This document shows positions 43,974-53,533 of a stretch of 64,000 nt of DNA, one piece after another (within the stretch, counting starts at the first letter, position 1; each line of letters starts with the position of its first letter). Origin of the DNA: Bacillota bacterium (GTDB taxonomy: Bacteria; Bacillota; Clostridia; Christensenellales; Aristaeellaceae); contig JAEZHM010000113.1 of the NCBI GenBank assembly GCA_023416585.1, positions 62,001-126,000 on the forward strand. The letters are read 5' to 3'. Made by a program: the position numbers and the translations under genes. A model generated the notes under the pieces. The model made no database searches. It saw only the letters and a list, made by a program, of their open reading frames with translations, and was not told where the DNA came from.

Positions 43974-45565
43974 TTTTTGTGCCCTCCGGGCAAGCGGCTT
44001 TTGAAGTTCCTTCGGTAATTATCCGGAGATATGCCATACTGCTTTTTAAAGATCCGGTTGAAGTATGCGGGGTCAGAAAAACCAACCGCCTGTGCGATAT
44101 CCGCCACCTTTTCATCTGAAGTAAGAAGGCGTGCAACAGCCGCTTCCATGCGCAGCGTTTGCAGATATTGTTTGAAAGGAACGCCGGTACGGCTCTTGAT
44201 CAGCGCGGAAAGGTAATTTGGGCTGAAATAAAAACGATCACCAAGCTCGCTAAGTGTCAGCGGCTGATCAAAATGCTCCTTGATGTAGGCAATGCTGCTT
44301 TGAATATACTCTTCCGTATGCTCGCTGCGCTCCTTAGCCTGAACCAAAACGGCCGAATGCATTAATTGACGGAAGCTGTCACAAAGCTGCCGGTAGGTGG
44401 TAAGCACGCTGAACACTGCCGCTGCATCTGCCCAAAGCCGTCCAAACGCCTGTTCGGGCAGGCGGCTTTCTATGCTGCTGATCATAGTTTGGGCAACCTG
44501 GTACAGCCTTCTTAGCAGCTTGTCGGGCGTGTATCGCATGTGGGCGTTCAGGTAAGCAAACATTTCTTCGATCAGCTCATTTAGCCCGTCTTCCGATGCC
44601 TCCTGCAGCTTTTGCGTAAGGCTCTGCTCAAACCGGAATAGATACGGCAATTCACGGCTGCGCACGACTTCCACCGAAGGGTAGGTGACCAATCCGCCTT
44701 CCGGCATATAAAAGCGGAAACTTAACGCAAACCGTGCCTGTTTGTATGCGCGTTTGGCATTCTCCGCGATACATTGCATCCTGTCCGACAAGCCTATCAT
44801 TACATGAACCGGAAACCCTTGGGCCATTCCCGAAAGCATGCTTTGCAGCCGTTTTTCCAAATCAAGCGGTTCAAGGGAGCCGGTGTATATACCGGCTAAT
44901 ATTGCGGATTCCTCCGACAGCGTGAAACACACAAGGTCCGGCAGCAGACTGACCATCCAGTTTTTCAGCTGTTCCCGGGTCTCCAGGCTATCGTCGACAT
45001 TCCAGTTATCCATGTCCTCGTCCGAAATGAAAGCCAGCAGAACATAACCGCTCCGCGAGACCTGTAGTATGCTTTCCAGATCCTTCAATTCTTCCGCGGT
45101 GAGCGGCCGTGTCAAAAGCGCTGTTAGCCGCTGTTCCTTCCAGGCATCCATGGTATCGTCCAGCCGGCGGTATGCCTGCTGCGTCTTTTGCCTGAGGGCC
45201 ACATGCTGCTCCAGCGCTTTAAGCGTTGATTCCACCTGATCGGTGGTATAAGGTTTTAACAGGTAATCCACCGCACCGATACGCAGCGCCCTTGCGGCAT
45301 AGTTGAAGTCCTCATATGCGCTGACATATGCGATCACGGTATCAGGATTGATTTGCAAAAGCTTTTCACAAAGCTCAAAACCATCCACCATTGGCATGCG
45401 GATATCACTGAGCACTGCGTCCGGGATTTCCTCTTTTGCAAGTTTCAGCGCTTCCATACCATTGGAGGCTTCCAGCACCGTAAGATCCGCGCGGAGACTG
45501 CGCACCAGCTTGGCCAGACCACGCCGCTGCCGTGGCTCGTCGTCCGCGATTAACAGCCGCTTCAC
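43970..45565 (-). CDS. YesN-type response regulator, AraC family
   Basis: A 531-residue regulator. The receiver domain at about 1-120 has the acidic pair in LLIADDEPRQR and phospho-acceptor Asp in DAVLSDIRMP. A long middle region follows, then two AraC HTHs at about 430-525 (LSELGDRFYFSPNYLSALIK and VADIAQAVGFSDPAYFNRIF). GTG 45565 is preferred over ATG 45583 because GGGAGGG ends 9 bases before it. It probably activates the adjacent CUT1 promoter when phosphorylated by the downstream kinase. Confidence 0.92.
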   Translation of the reverse strand: MKRLLIADDEPRQRRGLAKLVRSLRADLTVLEASNGMEALKLAKEEIPDAVLSDIRMPMVDGFELCEKLLQINPDTVIAYVSAYEDFNYAARALRIGAVDYLLKPYTTDQVESTLKALEQHVALRQKTQQAYRRLDDTMDAWKEQRLTALLTRPLTAEELKDLESILQVSRSGYVLLAFISDEDMDNWNVDDSLETREQLKNWMVSLLPDLVCFTLSEESAILAGIYTGSLEPLDLEKRLQSMLSGMAQGFPVHVMIGLSDRMQCIAENAKRAYKQARFALSFRFYMPEGGLVTYPSVEVVRSRELPYLFRFEQSLTQKLQEASEDGLNELIEEMFAYLNAHMRYTPDKLLRRLYQVAQTMISSIESRLPEQAFGRLWADAAAVFSVLTTYRQLCDSFRQLMHSAVLVQAKERSEHTEEYIQSSIAYIKEHFDQPLTLSELGDRFYFSPNYLSALIKSRTGVPFKQYLQTLRMEAAVARLLTSDEKVADIAQAVGFSDPAYFNRIFKKQYGISPDNYRRNFKSRLPGGHKK

Positions 45566-45622
45566 CTTTTTGTTCCCTCCCATCTTTATGATGAAAGTAT
45601 ACCATAAGGTTTTTAAGAGCGT

Positions 45623-46492
45623 CTATTCATCTTCCCGGGATAGAATAATCTGTCCGTCCTTTAACGAGGCGGCCAGCCGCTTTGCTCCATGGAATTTTGG
45701 GTCTTCCATCATATCCTGGGGCAATTGAAGCCGTCCCCGGTGATCCAACACCACGAAACTCCTGCGTTTTTCGTTAAGTGCCTCCTCCAGTGAAATAGCG
45801 CTCATATCGCTTCGCAAGCTTTCCTGTGCCACCCGCCCATCCCGTATGGCTACGGTGCGGTCCACCGCAGCAGCGATTCGGGGATCATGCGTAACGATCA
45901 ATACGGTCAAACCAAGCTCGCCCCGCAGAGTGCGCAAAAGGGAAAGAATGCTGCCGGCCGTTTTCGTATCGACTGCGCCTGTGGGTTCATCTGCCAGCAG
46001 AATTTGGGGCCGGTTGGCCAGGGCCACGGCGATGGCCGTACGCTGCTGCTGCCCGCCTGACATGCGCGCCGGGATACTGTGCAGAGATCCGCCCAGTTCC
46101 ACACGGTTTAGAAGCTGCTTTGCCCATTGCTTATCCATATGGCCCGCGGTCATCATGGCCAGCTCCACATTTTCCAGCGCTGTCAGGTAGGGCACAAGAT
46201 TGCGGGCGGGATTCTGCCAAACAAAGCCTACCTTACGCTTGCGGTACAAAATCAGCTCCTGCCCTGTCAAGCTGTTCATGTCCGTTCCATCCACAATCAC
46301 CTGGCCGGCGGTAGCCTGGTCCAGCCCTCCCAGAATGTTCAAAAGGGTGGATTTTCCGCTGCCGCTTGAGCCCATGATGGCCATCAGCTCGCCCTTTTGC
46401 ACATGAAGGTCCAGCCCGGAAAGCGCGATGACCTCCATCCCTTTGTCTTTGTAGATCTTGATGACATCCTTGAGGCAGATAAAATCAATCAT
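45623..46492 (-). CDS. ABC transporter ATPase with C-terminal extension (LolD/MacB class)
   Basis: A 289-residue ATPase: Walker A MGSSGSGKST, signature MSGGQQQR, Walker B ILLADEP and H-loop VTHD. About 60 residues beyond the usual end carry RSFVVLDHRGRLQLPQDMM, which looks like an AbrB/SpoVT-type swapped hairpin (resemblance only). ATG 46492 follows GGAGGATGAAGTCC and overlaps the preceding ATPase gene by 8 bases. With the other ATPase, the FtsX-type permease and the adaptor it forms a four-gene MacAB-like exporter. Two different ATPases for one permease suggest a heterodimer. Confidence 0.9.
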   Translation of the reverse strand: MIDFICLKDVIKIYKDKGMEVIALSGLDLHVQKGELMAIMGSSGSGKSTLLNILGGLDQATAGQVIVDGTDMNSLTGQELILYRKRKVGFVWQNPARNLVPYLTALENVELAMMTAGHMDKQWAKQLLNRVELGGSLHSIPARMSGGQQQRTAIAVALANRPQILLADEPTGAVDTKTAGSILSLLRTLRGELGLTVLIVTHDPRIAAAVDRTVAIRDGRVAQESLRSDMSAISLEEALNEKRRSFVVLDHRGRLQLPQDMMEDPKFHGAKRLAASLKDGQIILSREDE

Positions 46493-47174
46493 GGACTTCA
46501 TCCTCCGCCATTCGGCCATCCTCCAGTGTATAGATGCGGTGGGCCCGTTCCATAACCATAGGATCATGGGTGGTCAGCACCACACAAATGCCTTTTTCTG
46601 TGGCAAGCCTTGAAAACAGGTCTATGATGCTTTGGCCCATGCGTGAATCCAATGCGGCCGTAGGCTCGTCCGCCAGCAACAAGGCAGGCTCGCGTACCAG
46701 CGCCCTGGCGATGGCCACACGCTGCTGCTCCCCGCCGGACAGTTCGGGTGGGTGGTGATGAAGCCTTCCCTCCAGACCGACAAAGGCAAGCCATTCCCGG
46801 CACCGGCTTCGCCTATTTGAAAAATCCGTTTTGCCCATGCGCAGGGCCAACTCCACATTCTCCTCTGCCGTCAGGAAGGAAAACAGCGCCATAGATTGGA
46901 ACACCATACCGATTTCCTGCTGGCGGAGTTTATCCAGTTGGGCCTGACTCATTGTGGCAAGAGGCCTTTCTTTTAGCCATACTTCCCCTTGGGTGGGTCT
47001 GTCCAGCCCGGCCAGAAGATTTAAAAGCGTTGTTTTTCCGCTGCCGCTTCGGCCGCGCAGCACTGTAAGCTGCCCCGCCTGCGCGTAAAAGTCTACTTCA
47101 CGAAGCGCGTAGACTTTTTGCCCGGCGGTTTCAAATGTGCGGCTGACTTTTTGGGCCGATGCTACCGTGAGCAC
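46485..47174 (-). CDS. ABC transporter ATPase (LolD/MacB class)
   Basis: A 229-residue ATPase with Walker A RGRSGSGKTT, signature LSGGEQQR, Walker B LLLADEPTAALD and H-loop TTHDP. GTG 47174 follows GGAGAGGATTG at a good distance and lies 6 bases after the permease stop. It is the first of two ATPases for the FtsX-type permease. Confidence 0.92.
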   Translation of the reverse strand: MLTVASAQKVSRTFETAGQKVYALREVDFYAQAGQLTVLRGRSGSGKTTLLNLLAGLDRPTQGEVWLKERPLATMSQAQLDKLRQQEIGMVFQSMALFSFLTAEENVELALRMGKTDFSNRRSRCREWLAFVGLEGRLHHHPPELSGGEQQRVAIARALVREPALLLADEPTAALDSRMGQSIIDLFSRLATEKGICVVLTTHDPMVMERAHRIYTLEDGRMAEDEVHD

Positions 47175-47180
47175 TATAGG

Positions 47181-50063
47181 TCAATCCTCTCCAAGCTTAA
47201 TGGCCTGCGCTACCTTCATGCGCTTCATTTTGATAATGAGATAGCACCAGCAAATAATGAGCATGCTCCCTATGATCGCATAAATGACAAACCTGTCGGA
47301 AGACTTGATCATTACATGAAAAGGCGGCGCCTGGCTTACGTTTTGCGCTTTCTCAAACAGCGGAACAAACATCAGGCTTCCGGCAATGCCGGTCGTTACA
47401 CCGCTTATCAGCGCCACAAGGCTGGTGAGCAGCTGTTCGGTGAGAAGCATTTTCATCAATTGTCCAACCGTAAATCCCATGCCCCGCTGCAAACCGAACT
47501 GAAGCTGGTTCTTACGCAAATACATCTGCCAGTATAGAATAAACCCGAGGAAACAAATCAAGCAACTGGAAATAAATCCAACGGACATGACGCCGTTTAC
47601 AGCAATACGGGAACTGCCATTGGTCAGTGTAATATTTTCCTGCCGGAAATTCCGAAGGGATGTGGGCCGGATCCCTTTTTCATTCATATCGCCGTACAGC
47701 GCCTGGGTATCCGCATCGGGGGAAAGCTTCAGCCAGACGCTGTAGGGTTCGACCGCCAACAGGGATTGCACCGCATTTAAATCCGCCACCAATAACAACG
47801 GCTCTGTATCTCCTGCCACCGAAGGATATGGGTTCCAGCCTGGCCAGTATTTCACAACGCCCGCCACAAGGAAGGAGGCGGTGTCGCTGCCTTCCCAGTT
47901 CACAGTGATCAAGTCGCCCATTTGCGCACTTAACTTCCTTGAAAGCGAGGATGAGATCAGGCAGGCACGCTCATTCATGGACAAGGCATTGAGATATGCA
48001 TAAAAATATGTGCTCCATAGATCGCTTCTGTACCAGGCCGTCCTTCCAAAATCCGCGGGATCGATGGCCATCAAATGAACATTGCCTGCCGATTTGACAC
48101 CGACTACTTGAACCGCGCTTTTCTCAAACACGCGGGCAGCGCTTTCTACACCTGTAAGCCCCCGAAACGGTGTAAAGGAAGGCTCCTGATACCGCCTTGT
48201 ACCGGGAAGCGCTGTCTCCTGGGCAGCCTGAGCTGCATAGTTTACGTAAGCATTTTGAGCGCCCTTTCTTGGCCAGTTCACGGACAATACCACATCGGCG
48301 CCCAAGGAATAAGCAAGGCGGTCTGTTTCATTGTCATTGAGGGTGCGGGCGGCGGATGCGCTGAAGATGCCAACCGCCATGGTCAGGGAAAGGAACATCA
48401 TGATATAGCGGTAGCTGCGGAAATTCCTTGAAACTCGCGAAAGCGCAAGATACGTGCCGGCGCTTTGAAACCTTGTTCCTAGCCTGGACAGAAGCCTGAC
48501 GACAAAGGGATATATTCTTAGAAAGCACAGGATGGCGCCTACCGCAAAGCAGGGCATCAGTGCAAAAATGATGGGATTCAATTCACCGCTTACGGAAGCC
48601 AGCCATTCCGGCCGGGTTTTTATAAGATACCAAGCGGCTACGGAGAATGCCAGCAGCAGGATATCCAGCCCTAGCCGCAGCCAAAGCGGCTGTTTTTCCG
48701 CCGTGGTCCTTGAGCGCTTTAGCGATACAACAGATACCTTATGCCGTCTCGCCGCCGGGATGGCCAATAAAAAGACGCTGATCAAAAGCGCCGCGGCGCA
48801 GTACAGGTAGCTTTCCAAATCCAATGGAACGCTTGGCACGCCGCGCCGGGCAAAAGAAAGAAAGCCGCTGACCGTACCCAACATGCGGCAAAGCACTTGG
48901 GACAGCGGCGGCCCCAGCGCCAGTGCTCCCAAGGACAGCGATAGCCCCAGCAGAAGATAAGTGAAAAAAACAAGCCCCCTGCCAGCGCCTCTTGAAACCA
49001 GCAGGGAAATTTCTCCTTCGTCGCTGTCTATCACCATGCCTGATACCATAGCCATATACAGTATCAGGATCAGGAGAACGGGAATGTTCAGTATCCACAG
49101 CGTGGTTTTGAGCGTCTTTTCCTTTGCGGCAAAAACGGAAACCTTCTCAAGCACCGGCATTTCAAAAGCTGCGCCGAAGGGCTTTAGCTGCCTGTTTATT
49201 TTTTTGGCGTCTTCCAAGTATGTTTCAAGGCCGGACATGAGCATTTGACGGTAATCATACGCCACATAGCTCCGCACCGACGCGGCTAGCGCCGGCGTGC
49301 CTAGCAGCAGGGCTTTAGCGTCTTCCGTGCGTAAAAGCAGCGATTCCTTGAACATGACGGGTTTGAAGAATCCCCACGCCAGAGGCTTTTCAGGGTTCAC
49401 ATCCCAGGTTCCCACGATTTTGACCATGATCGGCGCATAAGTTTGATCCAGCCTTGGTACGCATGCTATGGTATCGCCAACCTCAGCACCGAAAAACACA
49501 AGCGCTTCTTCCGTCGCCAGCACCTGGTACAGGCCGTCTACGGGAGGATTTGGCAGCGCGCCGCGCAGAAGGGTTATGTTTTGGTCAAGGCCTGTAAGCG
49601 CTTGGAGCCTGCCTGTTTTTACTACATTTCTTACATGTTTTTCTGTGGTCATCTGCATGGCGGTAGAAGCGAGGTTGATAACGCTCAGCTGCGCGTCAAG
49701 ACCCAAGCTCTTGTCCAAACCTTCGAACTGAGCATCCAGGGATGCAATGCTGTCCCGGCGCTTTGAAAGCAGCGATGCAATGCGCCCATCAGAAAAGGCG
49801 GGCTGCTTTTTCAGTTCCAGTTCACGGAGTATATCCAATGCTTCGTTTTCATTATAAAAGGCCGAAACCAGCGCCATGCCGGGATAGATGCCGGACGTTT
49901 GCTGGTAGGCCTCCAGTTCCTTTTGAAGCGTCCGGTTTAAACTCATGCGGGCATAGGTGGGGATCAGCGCCACCAGCGCGCCCGCCAGCAGCATACCCGC
50001 AAGCAGGCTGGCCATCAGACCCTTGTTGTGCATGATTTTTCGAAGGACCATCCGGATTGCCAT
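47181..50063 (-). CDS. FtsX-type ABC permease, double-length
   Basis: A 960-residue membrane protein. An N-terminal helix (about 15-35) is followed by a large extracytoplasmic domain to about 320, then a helix cluster (about 325-470), another helix pair (about 485-540), a second extracytoplasmic domain (about 590-815) and a final FtsX helix set, ending in KMKRMKVAQAIKLGED. This architecture belongs to MacB/LolC-like mechanotransmission exporters that move lipids, peptides or drugs rather than importing sugars. ATG 50063 follows GGCGGTG. It lies 11 bases after the adaptor gene. Confidence 0.88.
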   Translation of the reverse strand: MAIRMVLRKIMHNKGLMASLLAGMLLAGALVALIPTYARMSLNRTLQKELEAYQQTSGIYPGMALVSAFYNENEALDILRELELKKQPAFSDGRIASLLSKRRDSIASLDAQFEGLDKSLGLDAQLSVINLASTAMQMTTEKHVRNVVKTGRLQALTGLDQNITLLRGALPNPPVDGLYQVLATEEALVFFGAEVGDTIACVPRLDQTYAPIMVKIVGTWDVNPEKPLAWGFFKPVMFKESLLLRTEDAKALLLGTPALAASVRSYVAYDYRQMLMSGLETYLEDAKKINRQLKPFGAAFEMPVLEKVSVFAAKEKTLKTTLWILNIPVLLILILYMAMVSGMVIDSDEGEISLLVSRGAGRGLVFFTYLLLGLSLSLGALALGPPLSQVLCRMLGTVSGFLSFARRGVPSVPLDLESYLYCAAALLISVFLLAIPAARRHKVSVVSLKRSRTTAEKQPLWLRLGLDILLLAFSVAAWYLIKTRPEWLASVSGELNPIIFALMPCFAVGAILCFLRIYPFVVRLLSRLGTRFQSAGTYLALSRVSRNFRSYRYIMMFLSLTMAVGIFSASAARTLNDNETDRLAYSLGADVVLSVNWPRKGAQNAYVNYAAQAAQETALPGTRRYQEPSFTPFRGLTGVESAARVFEKSAVQVVGVKSAGNVHLMAIDPADFGRTAWYRSDLWSTYFYAYLNALSMNERACLISSSLSRKLSAQMGDLITVNWEGSDTASFLVAGVVKYWPGWNPYPSVAGDTEPLLLVADLNAVQSLLAVEPYSVWLKLSPDADTQALYGDMNEKGIRPTSLRNFRQENITLTNGSSRIAVNGVMSVGFISSCLICFLGFILYWQMYLRKNQLQFGLQRGMGFTVGQLMKMLLTEQLLTSLVALISGVTTGIAGSLMFVPLFEKAQNVSQAPPFHVMIKSSDRFVIYAIIGSMLIICWCYLIIKMKRMKVAQAIKLGED

Positions 50064-50074
50064 TGCGTCACCGC

Positions 50075-51052
50075 CTACTTGAGAATCACCTGCATGCCCT
50101 CGGTTAAGCCCGATAGGATCTCCACCTGTGTGGTGGTTTCAATGCCTGTTTTCACGTCGTATTCCTTGCGTACACCGTCCGAAAGTACCTGAACATACGC
50201 TTGGCCAAGAGCTGTGCGCAGCGCACGCTTGGGAATCAGCAGCGCATTTTCGCTGCGGCTCAAAGTGATCACCATATTCACCTGGGAACCTATCTCAAGA
50301 TCATGGGGCAGCTGATCTGGGGTAACGATAATGGCATCCTTATACCGGCTGTCCGCCGTGTCCGGCACATTGTCGGAGGAAAGCGTCACCGTTCCTGAAA
50401 AGGCGCCTGCGCCGGCAGTCATCTTGACCATCATGCCGCTGCGCACCTTTTTAAGCGATGTGGACTGGGCATAGACTACCAATTCCGTTGGGTCGGCGAT
50501 TCTTAACAGCACCCTGAAGGACTCGATCACTTCGCCTTCCTTGAGGTTTTCGGCAAAGAGTACAACACCGTCCTGCGGGCTGTACAGCGAGCACCTTTCC
50601 AGCTGCTTTTCCAGCTGTTCCAATGCCAGCTGCTCATTGTTCAATTCCAATTGGCGTGTTTCTTTGTCCGCGTTTCTGCTCTTTTCCAGCCTGATCTCCG
50701 CAAGCCGGACCATGTTCTGCTGCACTTTGATGCGGTAATCAAGATCGCCGGGGTCGGCCTGGGCGATGAGCGTACCCTTTTTTACCGTATCGCCCGCCTT
50801 GACAGGAAGGGATAACAGGCGGAGCCCATCCGTATCAAAATAGCAGGCGGACTGCCGGCCGGGGGTGAGGACGCCGCTTATCACGATCTCCTCGGCAATA
50901 TCTCCCCGGACGACATTTTCCACCTCATAGGTAAGATCTGCCTGCCTTTCCACCAGCGGCGGAGGCAGCACCTCCTCTTCTTCCGGAAGGAGCATGCATC
51001 CGCCGAGGAAGAAGCATGACAGGCATAAAATCAAAAGCAGGCATCTTTTCAC
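50075..51052 (-). CDS. Efflux adaptor lipoprotein (HlyD/MacA-like)
   Basis: A 325-residue membrane-fusion-type protein. It has a lipoprotein signal (CLLLILCLSCFFLGGC) with lipid-attachment Cys near residue 19, a biotinyl-lipoyl-like half motif (VKAGDTVKKGTLIAQADPGD), a short coiled-coil hairpin at about 105-160, a second lipoyl half (LYSPQDGVVLFAENLKEGE) and beta-barrel domains. GTG 51052 is chosen because GGAGG precedes it by 8 bases; ATG 51067 is the alternative. It lies 21 bases after the (alpha/alpha)6 glycosidase gene, so exporter and glycosidase are probably co-transcribed. Confidence 0.87.
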   Translation of the reverse strand: MKRCLLLILCLSCFFLGGCMLLPEEEEVLPPPLVERQADLTYEVENVVRGDIAEEIVISGVLTPGRQSACYFDTDGLRLLSLPVKAGDTVKKGTLIAQADPGDLDYRIKVQQNMVRLAEIRLEKSRNADKETRQLELNNEQLALEQLEKQLERCSLYSPQDGVVLFAENLKEGEVIESFRVLLRIADPTELVVYAQSTSLKKVRSGMMVKMTAGAGAFSGTVTLSSDNVPDTADSRYKDAIIVTPDQLPHDLEIGSQVNMVITLSRSENALLIPKRALRTALGQAYVQVLSDGVRKEYDVKTGIETTTQVEILSGLTEGMQVILK

Positions 51053-51073
51053 ACGTACATCCTCCATGCGGCG

Positions 51074-53395
51074 TCACCGGCCGATGATCAGCTTTTCCCC
51101 CTGGCATATGGTCTTTGAATACTCCCGCTGCCTTTGGGCAGCGCCATCCGCCAGAAGCGTATCATTAGGCATGGCGGTAAAGCGGATCGTTACATCCACC
51201 ATGTTCCCGCTTTTCTTAAGCGAAACATCGAACCGGTAGGCGCCATGGCTCAGGTTGCGTATTGCATAGCATCCATCCGCAAGAGGGTGCGGGAGCACGG
51301 GGCGCAGGGAAAAGGCATGCCCCAGCGCATCTTCCGGACGCAAGCCGAGGATGATTTCCAGCACGAGTGCGGGGCCAAGGCAGCCCCAGCCGTAATTTTC
51401 ACATCCTGAAGCTTTGATGTCGGCGGCCAGGTTCTCCCGGGCAATGCCGGGTATACGCATGCAGTACTTTTGCAAAAGCCCAGGTGTGTCTTCACTCGGC
51501 CAATGCAGGCGGCTGTCGTTCCTCTCCCAGGCGGGGCCGACCATGCGGGCCACCATGCGGGAGGCCATCTGTACATCCCCGGTTTTATAAGCGGCTTCCG
51601 CCAGCGTTTGCAACAGCGGAGGCCAGTAGGGGGCGTACCCCGGACCGAACTCGTTTGTTTCCATTCTGCGCTCATACAGTTCAAACAGCCAGCGCATCTT
51701 TTCCATTTGCGCCTGTGTGGCCATGCCCAATGTAACCGGCATGGTCAGCATGATATCATAATGATCTTCCGGAATGACCGGCTCCTTGCTGACGGCGTCA
51801 AAATCCCTGAAACAGCTGTCCACAAACATGGATTGAACCCGGCTGCGGCCCATTAGCGCTTCCTGAAGATATGCCTGCCGCTCCGTTTCTTCGCCTAGAA
51901 GGCCGGCAAAGTAGGCCATATCTTCCATCGCCGAAGCCATGGCCGCCTCCAGATCGGCTGTGCGGACGCTTTCCGCATTGGCCGCCTCCTTCATGCCTTT
52001 ACCCTTGTTCTCCTTGGTTACAAAGCGTACGGAACCATCCTGACCGGATTCCCAGCTGTTGTTGCAGTGGTACCAGCCCTCCGCGTCGGTGCGGTTTTCC
52101 TGCCACCACCGGACGTAGGCTTTCAGGCGGGGATACAGCCGCCTAATGAAGCCCAAATCACCGCTTCGGGCAAGCAGAATCCGTATGGCCCTAAGCGGCA
52201 TGCCCCATATAGGCGCGGTGGCACACTCGCTGCCGTCCTCCCCGATCATGTTGACGCTGCCGTCTTCCCTGGAACAAGGCACATACACTTCAGGCGCGTC
52301 CACAAAAAGACCCTCCATCACATGAAGAGCCGAATCAATATCGGCATATCCCAAGGTCAGCATGTCAATGGCCGTCTCGCCTACCACGACCCTTGGATTC
52401 AGCGCCTGCATACCATCCCACCGGTGCTTGTAGATGCCGGCGGGCGCCAGCAGATTCATGCGGAGCGTCTCAAAATCCATTACCCATCCCCGCCGCCAGG
52501 ATTCCGGCCAGTCGCCCTCAAGCAGGGGAGCGGAGTGATAGAATGCATCGTCCTGCGCAATTTTGTCCGCAAGGCTTGTGCCAGCCGTTTCCAAAGCCGC
52601 ATGGGCCGTTTTGACGGTTTCCTTTTCATTTACGCCGCGGGCCAGTACTGCGGTAAACGCCCGCTCTTCGCCGGCCTGTAGGCAAAAAGAGAAGCGCAGC
52701 GCACCGCAGATAGGCTCGGGAAGCCTTGTGGCGCAAGGCTTGCCGTCAAGTTCTGCCTCGCCCCGCTGCCAGGCGCGGATATCCACCTCCCTTTGCGACG
52801 TCACGCCGGTTTCGGGCGGAATATCCGATTGCAGGCAAAACACGTCGCCATAGGCAAGTATCTTGGATATCAGGGCGGGGGAAGCATACCTGGCCGTGGC
52901 CTCGTCGGATCCCCACCAGTGAACGCCGTTCATGCCATAACGCTGCTCCAGGTCAATGCGCACCTCCTGGGGCTGATCCATGCAGCGGAGCACAATCTTT
53001 ACCGTCAGGGCATTTTCATGCTGCAGATACCAAAAAAATGAAAACGCCACGCCATGAGCCACAAAATCATAGCTCATGACATTGGCGGAATGGTATCTGG
53101 AGCAAAGTTGAATGCCGGCCTTGTCAAAATCCTCCCGCTCGCAAAGCAGGGTATTCCCTGCTTTCACGGAGGGAAGCACCATGCAAACATAATTGTTGAT
53201 ATGGCGCATGAGGCTCATGCCGTACCAGCGAAGCCCGCCGGTCCACAAGCCAAAACCCAGAGGCGGCACAGAGCGCACGACCCCGGAAGGATGAAGGCCT
53301 GTATGGGTGGGGGTATGCAGATATCCATAGGGGGTATAATCGTCTAGTGGAAAACGGGGCCTCATTGGGTCCGTGTTTGACGGCTTTTGCATCAT
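51074..53395 (-). CDS. Putative (alpha/alpha)6-barrel glycosidase, GH63/MGH1-like
   Basis: A 773-residue protein with an N-terminal beta domain (about 1-270) and a C-terminal (alpha/alpha)6 toroid. Catalytic-type motifs are YKHRWDGMQALNPRVVVGET and CNNSWESGQDGSVRF, the latter much like the acid loop of GH63, GH37 and GH15 clans. There is no signal peptide. I cannot assign a family number with certainty or name the substrate. ATG 53395 follows AAAGGAGATATCATC. It lies between a GH127-like gene upstream and an efflux set downstream, with a promoter candidate of its own. Confidence 0.62.
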   Translation of the reverse strand: MMQKPSNTDPMRPRFPLDDYTPYGYLHTPTHTGLHPSGVVRSVPPLGFGLWTGGLRWYGMSLMRHINNYVCMVLPSVKAGNTLLCEREDFDKAGIQLCSRYHSANVMSYDFVAHGVAFSFFWYLQHENALTVKIVLRCMDQPQEVRIDLEQRYGMNGVHWWGSDEATARYASPALISKILAYGDVFCLQSDIPPETGVTSQREVDIRAWQRGEAELDGKPCATRLPEPICGALRFSFCLQAGEERAFTAVLARGVNEKETVKTAHAALETAGTSLADKIAQDDAFYHSAPLLEGDWPESWRRGWVMDFETLRMNLLAPAGIYKHRWDGMQALNPRVVVGETAIDMLTLGYADIDSALHVMEGLFVDAPEVYVPCSREDGSVNMIGEDGSECATAPIWGMPLRAIRILLARSGDLGFIRRLYPRLKAYVRWWQENRTDAEGWYHCNNSWESGQDGSVRFVTKENKGKGMKEAANAESVRTADLEAAMASAMEDMAYFAGLLGEETERQAYLQEALMGRSRVQSMFVDSCFRDFDAVSKEPVIPEDHYDIMLTMPVTLGMATQAQMEKMRWLFELYERRMETNEFGPGYAPYWPPLLQTLAEAAYKTGDVQMASRMVARMVGPAWERNDSRLHWPSEDTPGLLQKYCMRIPGIARENLAADIKASGCENYGWGCLGPALVLEIILGLRPEDALGHAFSLRPVLPHPLADGCYAIRNLSHGAYRFDVSLKKSGNMVDVTIRFTAMPNDTLLADGAAQRQREYSKTICQGEKLIIGR

Positions 53396-53435
53396 GATGA
53401 TATCTCCTTTACCATGCAGATCCTCAATATAAATA

Positions 53436-53465
53436 ATCATATCTTTATTTGTGTGCATGATTCAA
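53436..53465 (-). promoter_or_regulatory. Promoter candidate for the (alpha/alpha)6 glycosidase gene
   Basis: On the minus strand TTGAAT (53465-53460) and TATGAT (53441-53436) are 18 bases apart, 41 bases before the start codon. The spacer contains TGCACAC, half of the palindromic element found upstream at 55414-55427 and 55615-55628, so a shared regulator is possible. Confidence 0.45.
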
Positions 53466-53533
53466 TTGGAGATATCTACAATAATAGAAAGTTGCAATCA
53501 AGATGCTTTAAAGCTGCTCTCCCAAAGAGGAGA

